DNA of 64,000 nucleotides from Paenibacillus phytohabitans (GTDB taxonomy: Bacteria; Bacillota; Bacilli; Paenibacillales; Paenibacillaceae). Each line of letters opens with the position of its first letter. Positions within the stretch are counted from its first letter, which is position 1. A program made the translations under genes and the position numbers. The stretch is from the NCBI RefSeq assembly GCF_013141775.1, contig NZ_WHOB01000021.1:1-64000 (forward strand), read 5' to 3'. A model generated the notes under the pieces. That model was not told where the DNA came from. It did no database searches and saw only the letters and a program-made list of their open reading frames with translations. Shown piece after piece: positions 1 to 9,227 of the stretch.

Positions 1-1
1 A

Positions 2-145
2 TCAGCTCTGCCGCCTGTCAGCTCAGCCGCCTGTCAGCTCAGCCGCCTGTCAGCTCAGCCGCCTGTCAGCTCAGCCGCCTGTCAGCTCAGCCGCCTGTCA
101 GCTCTGCTGCCCATCAGCTCCGCTTTCTATCAACTCTGCCGCGTT
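2..145. repeat. 16-bp tandem repeat, nine units
   Basis: Nine head-to-tail 16-bp units of the form TCAGCTCAGCCGCCTG. Units two to six are identical, the first differs at one base and the last three have drifted. The unit length is not a multiple of three and no open frame uses it, so it is not a coding repeat. There are no spacers, so it is not CRISPR. The array touches the window edge and may continue to the left. Confidence 0.9.
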
Positions 146-258
146 TCAGTACCGCGCCAATCAGCGCACCTACACACTCCGGCGCGGGTTTTAACCTGCA
201 AGCGGGTTTCTTTCAGCAGCCACCAGCATACTTTATCCTTATATTCCCGCTGGAAGGG

Positions 259-855
259 TTACCGTCCCCTAAAGGACGGCGGGACGTTTACGCTCAGGCT
301 GTGGAGGTGGAGGTTTGCCTGCGTCTGCAGACCGGCGGAGACGGGAAGCTCAAGGCGGTATCCTTTGACCAGCGTGTCCCCGTTCTTAATATCCGTTTCA
401 TAAGCCCGCTGGAAGCCGAGCTTCTCGTACAGCCTGATTGCGGATGCCATCATGTCCGAAGTGTGGAGATTCAGGCTGGCTGCTCCAAGCAGCACGGATT
501 GTCTGGCGGCCTCACTGATCAGCAATCTGGCAACCCCGCGTCCACGGACAGCCGGAGAAACAGCGAGCAGACGGATGATTGGGGTGTGGATACCCAGCTC
601 CGGCCTGCCGTAAGCGGCCTCTGAAGAGGTGAACAGCAGCACACTGCCTATGATCTGCCCATCCAGCTCCGCTACAATCCGCGAGACCGGAGCATTGCCA
701 TGGACGGAATCAAGAATGGAGTCGCGGTACTCCACCCAAAAAGGTTCGGGCAGCACGGCTGAATATTCGCTGTAAGCCTCAAGCAGAACTCCTGCGATAG
801 CCTCGCGGTCAGCCTCTGCGGCTTCACGGATTACAATTTGTGCTGAATGATTCAT
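259..855 (-). CDS. GNAT-family N-acetyltransferase
   Basis: A 198-residue protein with the GNAT fold. The acetyl-CoA loop is seen in VSPAVRGRGVARLLISEA (R-x-x-G-x-G/A type), followed by the typical C-terminal strand-helix with IRLYEKLGFQR. The ATG at 855 is chosen because AGGAGG lies at the right distance on the minus strand (about 862-867); a longer frame reaching 903 has no such site. It stands alone, divergent from the LysR gene. The substrate cannot be read from sequence; small amines, antibiotics or protein N-termini are all possible. Confidence 0.85.
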   Translation of the reverse strand: MNHSAQIVIREAAEADREAIAGVLLEAYSEYSAVLPEPFWVEYRDSILDSVHGNAPVSRIVAELDGQIIGSVLLFTSSEAAYGRPELGIHTPIIRLLAVSPAVRGRGVARLLISEAARQSVLLGAASLNLHTSDMMASAIRLYEKLGFQRAYETDIKNGDTLVKGYRLELPVSAGLQTQANLHLHSLSVNVPPSFRGR

Positions 856-932
856 CGGGTACCTCCTGTTCAGAAATGGGATGTGACGCTTATTATAATT
901 CATAATTCCGATGAATATAAGAGGAATTTAAC

Positions 933-970
933 AAAACCGATTAACAGATAGAAAAGTTCTATCTGGTTTT
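933..970. other. Stem-loop in the divergent intergenic region
   Basis: AGATAGAA (946-953) pairs with TTCTATCT (957-964), flanked by AAAACC and GGTTTT that can extend the stem after an internal loop. It lies between the divergent GNAT and LysR genes, upstream of the LysR promoter. It could be a transcription stop for something reading in, or a regulator site. No function is assigned. Confidence 0.4.
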
Positions 971-1015
971 GTGATCTATGTAATGGTTTTTGCTGTATAT
1001 TACACGATAAGTCAG

Positions 1016-1044
1016 TTGACAAAAAAAGGGCCGGTGACTAAGAT
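1016..1044 (+). promoter_or_regulatory. Sigma-A-type promoter of the LysR gene
   Basis: A perfect -35 TTGACA (1016-1021) and a -10 TAAGAT (1039-1044) are separated by 17 bases. The LysR start follows about 90 bases downstream, which leaves room for an untranslated leader. Confidence 0.65.
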
Positions 1045-1135
1045 ATAAACAAAATCTATACACCCGTACGGCATTAATTCCTTGTTAATCAATTGGAATA
1101 GTAAATTTAAATAAAGTTGTGGAGGAGGACTACGC

Positions 1136-2032
1136 TTGAACATCGAGAATATTGAAGCCTTTGTCTACATCAACCACTACGGAAGCTTCAACAAAGCGGC
1201 AGATGTACTCTACATCTCCCAGCCGACCGTGACGGCCCGCATCCAGTCGCTTGAACGGGAGCTGGACTGCAGAGTGTTCGACCGGCTGGGCAAGCAGATT
1301 AACCTTACGGATAAAGGCCGCCAGTTCCTTCCTTACGCGCAGCAGATTCTGCAGGTCTACCAGAACGGTAAACATCAGATCCAGTCGAAGGGCCAGATTC
1401 CGGATGAACTTAGAATCGGCAGTACGGTATCGGTCTCCAATTATCTGATGCCGCAGCTCCTGCAGCATCTGAAGCGGAAATATCCGCATATCCGCTTCAA
1501 ACTGACAACCTCATCCACAGATTCATTAATTGAGAAGCTGAAGGCCAAGGAGATTGATCTCGCTTTTATACGCAAAGTGGTTAATCCGGCCATTCAGTCG
1601 TTCCCTTTCTGTGAAGATCCGATATCGCTATACGTATACAAGAACCATCCGCTAGCCCGTAAGGGCCGTGCCTCTATCCAGGAGATCCGGGAGGAGACTC
1701 TTGTATTCTTCGAGTGCGGCTCGCTGGACTGGATGCGCCTGCACCGGGTATTCGAGAGCATGGAGCAGCCGCCGGACATAGTGTATCAGGTGGATAATCT
1801 GGAGACAGCCAAGAAGCTCGTGCTGAGGCAAGCGGGGATTTGCTTCCTTCCGGCCCTCAGTGTGCAGGAGGAAGTAGAGGCGGGAACGCTGATTAGGGTG
1901 GATGTCGCTGAGACGGAAGGGATTTCCCTGCGGACCAGCCTGATCTCGCTGAACGGGGAGAATGCGGAATTCATTGAGTCGCTGCTGGAACTGGCGGTGG
2001 GCCGCAGTAAGCCGGATCGACTTCTTGTATAA
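1136..2032 (+). CDS. LysR-family transcriptional regulator, YtlI-like
   Basis: A 298-residue LysR protein. The N-terminal winged HTH spans about residues 1-60 (FNKAADVLYISQPTVTARIQ), followed by a LysR substrate-binding domain. It starts with TTG at 1136 behind GGAGGAGG. It lies directly upstream of, and codirectional with, an operon matching the Bacillus ytmI operon, whose activator YtlI is a LysR protein; the context suggests the same job. YtlI in B. subtilis is itself controlled by CymR in response to sulphur, but no CymR box was established here. The effector is unknown. Family call is firm, orthology inferred from neighbours. Confidence 0.85.
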   Translation: MNIENIEAFVYINHYGSFNKAADVLYISQPTVTARIQSLERELDCRVFDRLGKQINLTDKGRQFLPYAQQILQVYQNGKHQIQSKGQIPDELRIGSTVSVSNYLMPQLLQHLKRKYPHIRFKLTTSSTDSLIEKLKAKEIDLAFIRKVVNPAIQSFPFCEDPISLYVYKNHPLARKGRASIQEIREETLVFFECGSLDWMRLHRVFESMEQPPDIVYQVDNLETAKKLVLRQAGICFLPALSVQEEVEAGTLIRVDVAETEGISLRTSLISLNGENAEFIESLLELAVGRSKPDRLLV

Positions 2033-2143
2033 CAGTATTAAAAAACTCTATTAGCGCATGGCTACATGCAGTGATAAAGTTAATTGCATATAATCACCAC
2101 TAAACAGATAGGGATTATCTAAATTGAGAAACGGGGGCATGAA

Positions 2144-2668
2144 ATGAGCGAGGTATACCGGCAGGCCGGAGAGAAGGACGCCCAACAGCTGCTGGATGTG
2201 ACCTATCGTGCCTATCAGCTGATCCGCGAGCTTGGACTGCACTGGCCGGCGGCAAACGCCGATTTGGCTCTGATTCAGGATAACATCGCCACCAATGAGT
2301 GTTATGTGCTGGAGATCGACGGCAACGTGGAGGCGACGATCACCCTCTCGAAGAGCGGAGAGGTCAAGGCGGTAACTGATCTGCCTTTTGTGAAATGGTT
2401 CGCAGTGAATCCCGAGCGCAGCGGCAAAGGTTACGGCGGCAAGCTGCTCGACTGGGTGGAGGAGCATATTATTCACGGCAAGCTGGGTGCTCCCGCTGTA
2501 ACCCTGGCTACGGCACAGAAGCATCCCTGGCTGGTTCCCATGTATGAACGCCGGGGGTATGAACGGATTCTGGAGCTGGATGTGCAGAATGGCGACGGCA
2601 TTATGTATTTGATGAGAAAGACACTTACCGCTCAACCATACTACAACCTAAAGGGGATAGAGAGATGA
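2144..2668 (+). CDS. GNAT acetyltransferase, SnaA-like (S-substituted cysteine acetylation)
   Basis: 174 residues with a GNAT acetyl-CoA loop (FAVNPERSGKGYGGKLLDW) and a C-terminal YERRGYERILELDV element. It is the first gene of the operon, behind a GGGGG ribosome site, and its stop overlaps the start of the lipoprotein gene (ATGA). In B. subtilis the gene at this place, snaA (ytmI), N-acetylates S-alkyl or S-(2-succino)cysteine before oxidative cleavage. The same role is inferred here from gene order and family; sequence alone does not fix the substrate. Confidence 0.75.
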   Translation: MSEVYRQAGEKDAQQLLDVTYRAYQLIRELGLHWPAANADLALIQDNIATNECYVLEIDGNVEATITLSKSGEVKAVTDLPFVKWFAVNPERSGKGYGGKLLDWVEEHIIHGKLGAPAVTLATAQKHPWLVPMYERRGYERILELDVQNGDGIMYLMRKTLTAQPYYNLKGIER

Positions 2669-3546
2669 AGAAGACCATTTCGCTCACAACTGCATTGGCA
2701 TTGACGCTGGTGATCGCCGGCTGCGGCAACAATAACGCTGCAAACAGCAGTAGCAGCGGGAATGTGGCGAAAGCAGCACCGCAGACCAGTGCGGAGGCAA
2801 CGACTGCAGCCGCAGAACCGGCAGAGGTGACCAAGATCGTGGTGGGCACAGGCACCGCTTTTCCGAATGTCTGCTTCATTGACGAGAACGGCAAGCTGAC
2901 CGGGTTCGATGTAGAGCTGCTCAAGGAAATTGACAGCCGTCTGCCGGAGTATGAGTTCGAATTCCAGACGATGGACTTCAGCAATCTGCTGCTGAGCCTG
3001 GAGACCAAGAAGATTGATCTGGTAGCCCATGTTATGGAGAAGAACCCGGAGCGGGAGCAGAAGTATTCTTTTAACAAAGAAGCTTATGCCCACTGGAGAA
3101 ACCGCATTATTGTAGCCAAAGGCAATGATTCGATCCAGACGCTGGACGATCTGCAAGGTAAAAAGGTACTGACAGGCGCAACCAGCGCACAAGCGCAAAT
3201 TCTCGAGAATTACAACAAGGAGCACGGCGCGGATTCGATCAAAATTGTCTATCAGAACGGTGCAGCCAACGATACAGTGAGCCAGATTGACTCGGGCCGT
3301 GTGGATGCCACGCTCGCTGCGGATTTCGTACTGCCGATTATTGATCCGCAGAGCAAGCTGCAGGCGGTAGGTGCTGAGCTGTCCTCTGCTGACATTCTGT
3401 ATGTGTTCCGCAAGGATGATGCCCCGTCGCAGAAGCTGTCGGATGCCATTGACGGAGTGGTTGCAGAGCTGAAGGCAGACGGCACGCTGGGCAAAATAAG
3501 TACGCAGTGGCTGGGGGCTGACGTCACCACATCCGCGGTTCAATGA
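2665..3546 (+). CDS. Amino-acid ABC transporter substrate-binding lipoprotein (TcyJ/TcyK-like)
   Basis: 293 residues. A lipoprotein signal ends in the lipobox VIAGC with Cys20 as the lipidation site, followed by a Ser/Ala/Thr-rich linker. The rest is a family 3 periplasmic-binding domain (GKLTGFDVELLKEI, then the ligand-contact stretch of the second lobe). It delivers ligand to the two permeases that follow. In the related B. subtilis operon there are two such lipoproteins (TcyJ, TcyK) for cystine-like compounds; only one is present here. Specificity for cystine or S-substituted cysteines is inferred from the operon. Confidence 0.85.
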   Translation: MKKTISLTTALALTLVIAGCGNNNAANSSSSGNVAKAAPQTSAEATTAAAEPAEVTKIVVGTGTAFPNVCFIDENGKLTGFDVELLKEIDSRLPEYEFEFQTMDFSNLLLSLETKKIDLVAHVMEKNPEREQKYSFNKEAYAHWRNRIIVAKGNDSIQTLDDLQGKKVLTGATSAQAQILENYNKEHGADSIKIVYQNGAANDTVSQIDSGRVDATLAADFVLPIIDPQSKLQAVGAELSSADILYVFRKDDAPSQKLSDAIDGVVAELKADGTLGKISTQWLGADVTTSAVQ

Positions 3547-3581
3547 TGAGGCTGCCGTTATAGCGGAGAAGGAGGGGCAGG

Positions 3582-4364
3582 ATGGGAGCACCGTTTGATC
3601 TTAGTTTTGTATTCTCTTTTCTGCCTAAGCTGCTGACTACGCTGAGCACAACACTGCTGATCGTAGCCTGCTCGCTGCTGGCAGGTGTGATTGTCGGATT
3701 TATTATCGCCCTTCCCCGCCTCTACAAGGTGCCGGTCCTGAAGACCTTAGCCGAGGTGTACATCTCATTCTTCCGGGGAACGCCGATTCTGATTCAATTG
3801 TTCCTGTTCTATTACGGTCTGCCCGAGGTGCTGAAGCTGGTCAATCTCGATATGACGCGGACGCCGGTGCTGGTGTTCGTAATTCTGACCTACGGCCTGC
3901 ATACGGGGGCTTTCATGTCGGAGATGATCCGCGCCTCGGTAACGGCTGTCGATAAAGGCCAGGTGGAAGCGGCTTATGCTACGGGGATGACCTCTTATCA
4001 GGCTTTTACCCGGATCGTATTGCCCCAGGCACTGGGGATTGCCATTCCGGTGTTCTCGAACCTGGTCATTGCGCTGCTGAAGGATACTTCGCTTGCGTTC
4101 ACGCTGGGCGTGATGGAGATGACGGGTAAGGCGCAGACTTTGGGCAGCGTGACCCAGCATTTTATCGAAACCTATATTGCACTTGCACTCATCTATCTCG
4201 TGATCAGCTTTACGATCGAGAAGCTGCTGCTGGTGGCGGAACGCCGGTTACTCCGGCATGAAGACCAGGGCAGTCCGGTGAAGCGGAAATTCAGTCTGCA
4301 GAAAAAAGCGTCCTACCGCCATATCATTGCGGACATGGGACCGGGTAAAGGAGGCGGCGCGTAA
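3582..4364 (+). CDS. Amino-acid ABC transporter permease (TcyL-like)
   Basis: 260 residues of the HisM family of amino-acid ABC permeases. Several membrane segments are visible, with the ATPase-contact EAA loop at about residues 128-147 (EAAYATGMTSYQAFTRIVLP). It begins with ATG behind GGAGGGG and its TAA overlaps the next start (TAATG), so the two permeases are translationally coupled and probably form a heterodimer. The last 35 residues are a basic cytoplasmic tail. Confidence 0.85.
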   Translation: MGAPFDLSFVFSFLPKLLTTLSTTLLIVACSLLAGVIVGFIIALPRLYKVPVLKTLAEVYISFFRGTPILIQLFLFYYGLPEVLKLVNLDMTRTPVLVFVILTYGLHTGAFMSEMIRASVTAVDKGQVEAAYATGMTSYQAFTRIVLPQALGIAIPVFSNLVIALLKDTSLAFTLGVMEMTGKAQTLGSVTQHFIETYIALALIYLVISFTIEKLLLVAERRLLRHEDQGSPVKRKFSLQKKASYRHIIADMGPGKGGGA

Positions 4365-5074
4365 TGAAGCTGGACCCATCGTTTATCTGGACGGCGTTCC
4401 TGCAGATTCTGGGAGCCATTCCTACAACGCTGTATATCACGGTGGTCTCGGTACTGGCCGGTTTCGCGATTGGAATTGTGGTGGCACTGGTCCGGATTTA
4501 TAAAGTACCTGTGCTGTATCCGCTGGCGGTGGGGTATGTCACCTTCATCCGCGGCACCCCGATGCTGACGCATCTGCTGCTGATCTATTTCGGGCTGCCG
4601 ATGATTATCGACGGGCTTGGCGCATATTTCGGCTGGAGCTTCCGCTCGGTGTCGATTCCGATGATCGGCTTCGCCTACATTTCTTTCTCCATTACAGCGG
4701 GAGCCTATATGTCCGAGGTCGTCCGTTCCGGCCTGCTGGCGGTGGACCGCGGTCAGATCGAAGCCGCCCATTCCATAGGGATGAGCACTCCCCAGGCGCT
4801 CCGGCGGATCGTATTCCCCCAGGCGCTGGCGGCGAGCCTGCCCAATCTGTCGAATTCCGTGATCGGAATGCTGCACGGGTCTACGCTTGCTTTTACCGTA
4901 TCGGTCGTGGATATCAATGCCCAGGCGCAAATCGTAGCTTCGACAAACTGGAAATTCTTCGAGGCGTATCTGGCGGCGGCGCTGATCTTCTGGGGGCTGA
5001 CCTTCCTCATTGAGCGGGCCACCGCCCTGATCGAAAAACGGATAAATCTGTATAACCGGGGTGGAGTCGCATGA
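4364..5074 (+). CDS. Amino-acid ABC transporter permease (TcyM-like)
   Basis: 236 residues, the second HisM-type permease of the importer. The EAA loop reads [20 protein letters not shown]. Its start overlaps the previous stop and its end overlaps the ATPase start (ATGA), which fixes it in the same operon. It resembles its neighbour through the whole membrane domain, as expected for a paired permease. Cystine or an S-substituted cysteine is the likely cargo by context. Confidence 0.85.
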   Translation: MKLDPSFIWTAFLQILGAIPTTLYITVVSVLAGFAIGIVVALVRIYKVPVLYPLAVGYVTFIRGTPMLTHLLLIYFGLPMIIDGLGAYFGWSFRSVSIPMIGFAYISFSITAGAYMSEVVRSGLLAVDRGQIEAAHSIGMSTPQALRRIVFPQALAASLPNLSNSVIGMLHGSTLAFTVSVVDINAQAQIVASTNWKFFEAYLAAALIFWGLTFLIERATALIEKRINLYNRGGVA

Positions 5075-5823
5075 TTAAGCTGGAACGTATATCGAAGTCT
5101 TTCGGGCGCCATCAGGTGCTGAACAATATTGATCTGAAGGTGTCCAAAGGGGAAGTTGTCGTCATTCTCGGCCCCAGCGGCTCCGGCAAAACAACCCTGC
5201 TGCGCTGTGTGAATTATCTGGAGAAGCCAAGCGGCGGCGAAATCTCGATCGGTGAGTTCAAGCTGGACTGCCGGCATGCCCGCAAAAAGGATATTCACCA
5301 GCTGCGGCAAAAAACGGCCATGGTCTTCCAGCAGTACAATCTGTTCCGCCACAAAACGGCGCTGGAGAATGTGATGGAAGGGCTGCTGATCGTCAAGAAG
5401 CTTCCGAAGGAGGAAGCACGGAAGAGAAGCATCGCACTGCTGGAAAAGGTCGGCTTAGGAAGCAAGCTGGATGCCTATCCAAGCCAGCTGTCCGGCGGGC
5501 AGCAGCAGCGGGTCGGCATAGCCCGGGCGCTGGCGCTGGAGCCGGAAGTGATTCTGTTCGACGAGCCGACCTCGGCGCTGGACCCGGAGCTGGTAGGCGA
5601 AGTGCTTGCGGTGATCCGCAAGATTGCCAAGGAAGGGATAACGATGATTGTGGTGACGCATGAGATGGGTTTTGCCCGCGATGTGGCGAACCATGTGGTG
5701 TTCATGGACGGCGGCGTGATTGTCGAAGAAGGCACACCCACCGAGGTGTTCAACCATCCGCGTGAAGAAAGAACGAAGCAGTTCCTGAAGCGGATTACGC
5801 CGGAGCTGAACTATTCCATCTAG
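5071..5823 (+). CDS. Amino-acid ABC transporter ATPase (TcyN-like)
   Basis: 250 residues with all ABC ATPase landmarks: Walker [10 protein letters not shown] (about residues 33-41), Q-loop VFQQYNLF, signature LSGGQQQR, Walker [15 protein letters not shown] and switch His in VVTHEM. The family is the polar amino-acid importers (GlnQ/HisP/TcyN). It overlaps the permease by four bases and is followed after 11 bases by the monooxygenase gene. It powers uptake through the two preceding permeases. Confidence 0.92.
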   Translation: MIKLERISKSFGRHQVLNNIDLKVSKGEVVVILGPSGSGKTTLLRCVNYLEKPSGGEISIGEFKLDCRHARKKDIHQLRQKTAMVFQQYNLFRHKTALENVMEGLLIVKKLPKEEARKRSIALLEKVGLGSKLDAYPSQLSGGQQQRVGIARALALEPEVILFDEPTSALDPELVGEVLAVIRKIAKEGITMIVVTHEMGFARDVANHVVFMDGGVIVEEGTPTEVFNHPREERTKQFLKRITPELNYSI

Positions 5824-5834
5824 GAGGCATAACT

Positions 5835-6857
5835 ATGGCGATTACAATCAGCGTATTGGACCAAAGCCCGATTTATCCGGGAGAGACGCCGGAGGAGGCC
5901 TTCCAGCATACAGTCCAGCTGGCGCAGCTGTCGGAGCGTCTCGGCTTCCGCCGGTTCTGGGTATCCGAGCATCATGATTCCGAGCAGGTGGCCGGATCTT
6001 CACCGGAGGTGCTGATCTCGCATCTGCTGGCCAAGACGGAGAGCATCCGCATAGGCTCCGGAGGGATTATGTTGCAGCATTATAGCCCGTACAAGGTGGC
6101 GGAGAACTTCAACGTGCTGGCTGCGCTGGCCCCGGGCCGTGTAGACCTGGGCGTCGGGCGCGCTCCCGGCGGGCTGCCGCGCAGTACGCAGGCGCTGCAG
6201 CAGGGGGGCGGCGAGGCTCCTTCATTGACCGATAAAATCATAGAGCTGGAGAAATATGTACATAACCGGCTGGAGGAGGATCATCCGCTCACCGGGCTGA
6301 AGGCTGGCCCGCTGCCGGGAACTCCGCCGCAGCTGTATGTACTGGGTGCAAGTGTCGCCAGCGCCGAAATCGCTGCAGAATTGGGGCTGCCGTATGTGTT
6401 CTCTTTGTTCATCGGCGGCGATCAGGCCATTGCCCTGGAAGCGGTGCGTGCTTACCGCAGCGGCTTCAATACCAGCAGCGGGAAGGAGCCGCAAGTGATT
6501 ATCGCGCTGGCTGTAATCGTGGCCGATACGGAAGAGGAGGCCAAAGAGCTGGGCGGAGCGCATAAGCTGATCCGCATTCTCCTTGCCAGCGGGAAGAAGC
6601 TGACGGTGGCTACCCGCGAGCAGGCGGAGGAGTTCACCCGCCAGAGCACGGAGCCCTACACCCTGGAAGAGCGGGAGCCTGAGGTTACCAAAGGAACGAA
6701 GGAATCGGTCCGCGGACAGCTGCTGGCGCTGGCTGAGGCGTCCGGGGTAGAGGAGTTCATCGTCACGACCAACGTGCAGCCCTTCGATAAGCGTCTGCGT
6801 TCTTTCGAGCTGCTGGCTGAAGCGCTCGCCGGGGTTCCGGCGGAGGCCTCATCATGA
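5835..6857 (+). CDS. Luciferase-like FMN monooxygenase, CmoO/YtmO-like
   Basis: 340 residues of the group of bacterial luciferase-like flavin oxidoreductases that begins with a conserved SVLDQSPI stretch, with FRRFWVSEHHDSEQVAGSSPEV near residue 40 and the GVGRAPGG loop near 108. A good AGGAGG lies before the ATG. In B. subtilis the operon member of this type is cmoO (ytmO), needed for growth on S-substituted cysteines, although its exact step is less clear than that of CmoJ. Its stop overlaps the next start. Family is firm; the sulphur role is inferred from the operon. Confidence 0.8.
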   Translation: MAITISVLDQSPIYPGETPEEAFQHTVQLAQLSERLGFRRFWVSEHHDSEQVAGSSPEVLISHLLAKTESIRIGSGGIMLQHYSPYKVAENFNVLAALAPGRVDLGVGRAPGGLPRSTQALQQGGGEAPSLTDKIIELEKYVHNRLEEDHPLTGLKAGPLPGTPPQLYVLGASVASAEIAAELGLPYVFSLFIGGDQAIALEAVRAYRSGFNTSSGKEPQVIIALAVIVADTEEEAKELGGAHKLIRILLASGKKLTVATREQAEEFTRQSTEPYTLEEREPEVTKGTKESVRGQLLALAEASGVEEFIVTTNVQPFDKRLRSFELLAEALAGVPAEASS

Positions 6858-8053
6858 CAAGCACAGCTGCAGAGTCCGCTGCACACGCGGTTAACAGGTT
6901 ATCGTTCAATGAGCGTCTGGTTGAGATCCGCCGTCATCTCCACCGGCATCCTGAACTCTCCAATGAAGAATATGAAACTACGGAATATATCATCTCACTG
7001 CTGAAGCAGGCAGGCGTGAAGGTAGTGGATTACGGGCTGAAGACCGGAGTGATTGCCGAGATCGGCGGCTTGCAGGGCGGTCCGGTGATTGCCCTGCGGG
7101 CCGACATTGATGCATTGCCGATTCAGGAAGAAACCGGCCTGCCGTATGCCTCGCTGGTTCCGGGCAAAATGCATGCCTGCGGGCATGACTTTCATACGGC
7201 TGCGCTGCTGGGGGCGGTATATCAGTTGAAGGCGCAGGAAGACAGCCTCAAGGGAACGGTCCGCTTCTTGTTCCAGCCTGCCGAGGAGAAAGCCAAAGGC
7301 GCGCAGCAGATTATCGCTGCCGGAGCGCTGGATAATGTCCGCGCGGTCATCGGGATGCATAATAAGCCGGATCTGCCGGTAGGGACCATCGGTATTAAGG
7401 AAGGTCCGCTGATGGCAGCTGCTGACGGCTTCATCGCGGAGGTCCGCGGGTTCGGAACCCATGCGGCAGTGCCGGAGGCCGGTATAGATCCCATCGTGGC
7501 GGCCTCGCATATCGTAACGGCGCTGCAATCCATCGTCAGCCGGAATGTGAGCAGCCTGAACAGTGCTGTCATCAGCGTTACGCAGATTCACAGCGGGAAC
7601 TCGTGGAATATCATCCCGGAGACGGCGGTGCTGGAAGGGACGATCCGTTCTTTCGATGAAGCGGTGCGCAGCAGAGTGCTGAAACGGTTCGAAGAGGTGG
7701 TGGCAGGTGTTGCGGCCGCACTGGGGGCGGAAGCCAGCGTGCGCTGGATCGGCGGGCCGCCGCCGGTTATCAATGATGCGCTGCTGGCCCGGCTGGGAGA
7801 AGAAACGGCTGCGAACCTGGGCTACACCTCCGTGAAGCCGGTGCCCTCACCGGCCGGGGAGGATTTCGCCTTCTACCAGCAGGCAGTTCCCGGTTTATTT
7901 GTCTTTACTGGAACGGCCGGAAGCCGGGAATGGCATCATCCGGCGTTCGATCTGGACGAAGCGGCTCTGCCTGTAGGTGCCGGATTCTTCAGCAGCCTGG
8001 CGGTACGGGTGCTGGAGCATTTCGCGGCTGAAGGGGGTGCGGATCATAGCTGA
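6854..8053 (+). CDS. M20 amidohydrolase, SndA/HipO-like
   Basis: 399 residues of the M20D amidohydrolases. The metal-binding stretch MHACGHDFHT and the FQPAEEKAKGAQ motif with its catalytic Glu-Glu are present, plus the lid domain GFGTHAAVPEAGIDPI. It starts with ATG in TCATGA, overlapping the monooxygenase stop. In the B. subtilis ytm operon the enzyme of this family (SndA/YtnL) removes the N-acetyl group late in the pathway. It is one of two M20 enzymes here; which one is the orthologue is not clear. Confidence 0.82.
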   Translation: MTSTAAESAAHAVNRLSFNERLVEIRRHLHRHPELSNEEYETTEYIISLLKQAGVKVVDYGLKTGVIAEIGGLQGGPVIALRADIDALPIQEETGLPYASLVPGKMHACGHDFHTAALLGAVYQLKAQEDSLKGTVRFLFQPAEEKAKGAQQIIAAGALDNVRAVIGMHNKPDLPVGTIGIKEGPLMAAADGFIAEVRGFGTHAAVPEAGIDPIVAASHIVTALQSIVSRNVSSLNSAVISVTQIHSGNSWNIIPETAVLEGTIRSFDEAVRSRVLKRFEEVVAGVAAALGAEASVRWIGGPPPVINDALLARLGEETAANLGYTSVKPVPSPAGEDFAFYQQAVPGLFVFTGTAGSREWHHPAFDLDEAALPVGAGFFSSLAVRVLEHFAAEGGADHS

Positions 8054-9227
8054 GCATCCCGTATATGATGTGATTATTGTCGGTGCAGGCTCGATGGGCA
8101 TGAGCGCGGGTTATCATCTGGCCCGGCGCGGCGTGAGGACGCTGCTGATCGATGCTTTTGATCCGCCGCATACCGAAGGCAGCCATCACGGGGAGACCCG
8201 GCTGATCCGGCATGCCTATAGCGGAGACCCGGCCTATATTGACCTGGCGCTTCGTGCCCAGGTGCTATGGGAAGAGGCAGAAGCGGAGAGCGGGACGGAG
8301 CTGCTCGTCCCTTCTGGCGTGCTCAATCTGGCGGACAGCGGCGTATATTCCTTCGCCGGCCGCCTGGTGGAAGCGCAGAAGCGGAAGGTGCGGGCCGAGC
8401 AGCTGGATGCGGACGAAATCCGCCACCGCTGGCCGGCGCTGAACCTTCCGGAATCCTTCGAGGCGATGTACGAGCCGGATGCGGGCTACCTCTATAGCGA
8501 GCGGTGCATAACAGCTTACCGGCAGCTTGCGCTGGCTCACGGTGCAGAGCTGCTGACGAATACACCCGTACTGAATGTGACCGCCCGCGAAGGGAGCGTT
8601 ACGGTTCATACGAAGAACGGTGAGTACCATGGAGCGGCTGCTGTTCTCAGCGCTGGCGCCTGGTTTAAGTCATTATCACCCTTTGTCAGCCTGCCGATTA
8701 AAGCGGTCCGTAAGGTAGTAGGCTGGTTTGGGAGTACGCCGGACTTCGAGGCCGGGAAGTTCCCCGGCTTCACGCTGGGTGGTGAGGAAGGCGGGTTCTA
8801 CGGCTTCCCCAGCATCGGCGGGGCGGGACTGAAGATCGGCCGCCATGATACAGGCGAGGAATGGCGGCCCGGCGAACCGCTGGCACCGTTCGGCAGTCTG
8901 GAGAGCGATGAAGGCGACCTCCGCCGCGTGCTGGAGGCTTATATGCCCGGCGCAGCCGGGAAGCTCCTTAAAGGGTCCGTCTGTAAATATGAGCATACAC
9001 CGGATGAGGATTTCATTATTGACCGCCACCCGGAATACAGCAATGTGCTGCTGGCTGGAGGCTTCTCGGGGCATGGCTTCAAGTTCTCCAGTGTAGTCGG
9101 AGAGATCCTCGCAGATTTGGCTGTGCAGGGAAATACGAGGCAGAATATTGCGCCGTTTGCGCTGTCACGCTTCAATACCGGGCCTGACCAGCCGCAACCG
9201 AAACCTATATTGGAGGAGATCGAATGA
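8037..9227 (+). CDS. FAD-dependent amine oxidase, monomeric sarcosine-oxidase type
   Basis: About 396 residues. The dinucleotide motif is VGAGSMGMSAGYHLARRG near the N-terminus, followed by the family stretch SHHGETRLIRHAYSG that in MSOX and N-methyltryptophan oxidase carries the FAD- and substrate-contact residues. The C-terminal FSGHGFKFSSVVG fits the covalent-flavin family, but the usual flavinylated Cys reads as SVCKYEHTPDEDF. The start is uncertain: GTG at 8037 overlaps the previous gene by 17 bases. This gene has no counterpart in the B. subtilis ytm operon and may oxidise an N-methyl or secondary amine product. Confidence 0.78.
   Translation: MRIIAEHPVYDVIIVGAGSMGMSAGYHLARRGVRTLLIDAFDPPHTEGSHHGETRLIRHAYSGDPAYIDLALRAQVLWEEAEAESGTELLVPSGVLNLADSGVYSFAGRLVEAQKRKVRAEQLDADEIRHRWPALNLPESFEAMYEPDAGYLYSERCITAYRQLALAHGAELLTNTPVLNVTAREGSVTVHTKNGEYHGAAAVLSAGAWFKSLSPFVSLPIKAVRKVVGWFGSTPDFEAGKFPGFTLGGEEGGFYGFPSIGGAGLKIGRHDTGEEWRPGEPLAPFGSLESDEGDLRRVLEAYMPGAAGKLLKGSVCKYEHTPDEDFIIDRHPEYSNVLLAGGFSGHGFKFSSVVGEILADLAVQGNTRQNIAPFALSRFNTGPDQPQPKPILEEIE

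Noticed and set aside
2..145. CRISPR array
   Set aside because: The 16-bp units are directly adjacent with no spacers, and no cas gene is near.
4313..4930. Long open frame antisense to the permease genes
   Set aside because: It is an artefact of GC-rich codons on the other strand; no site, no known family.
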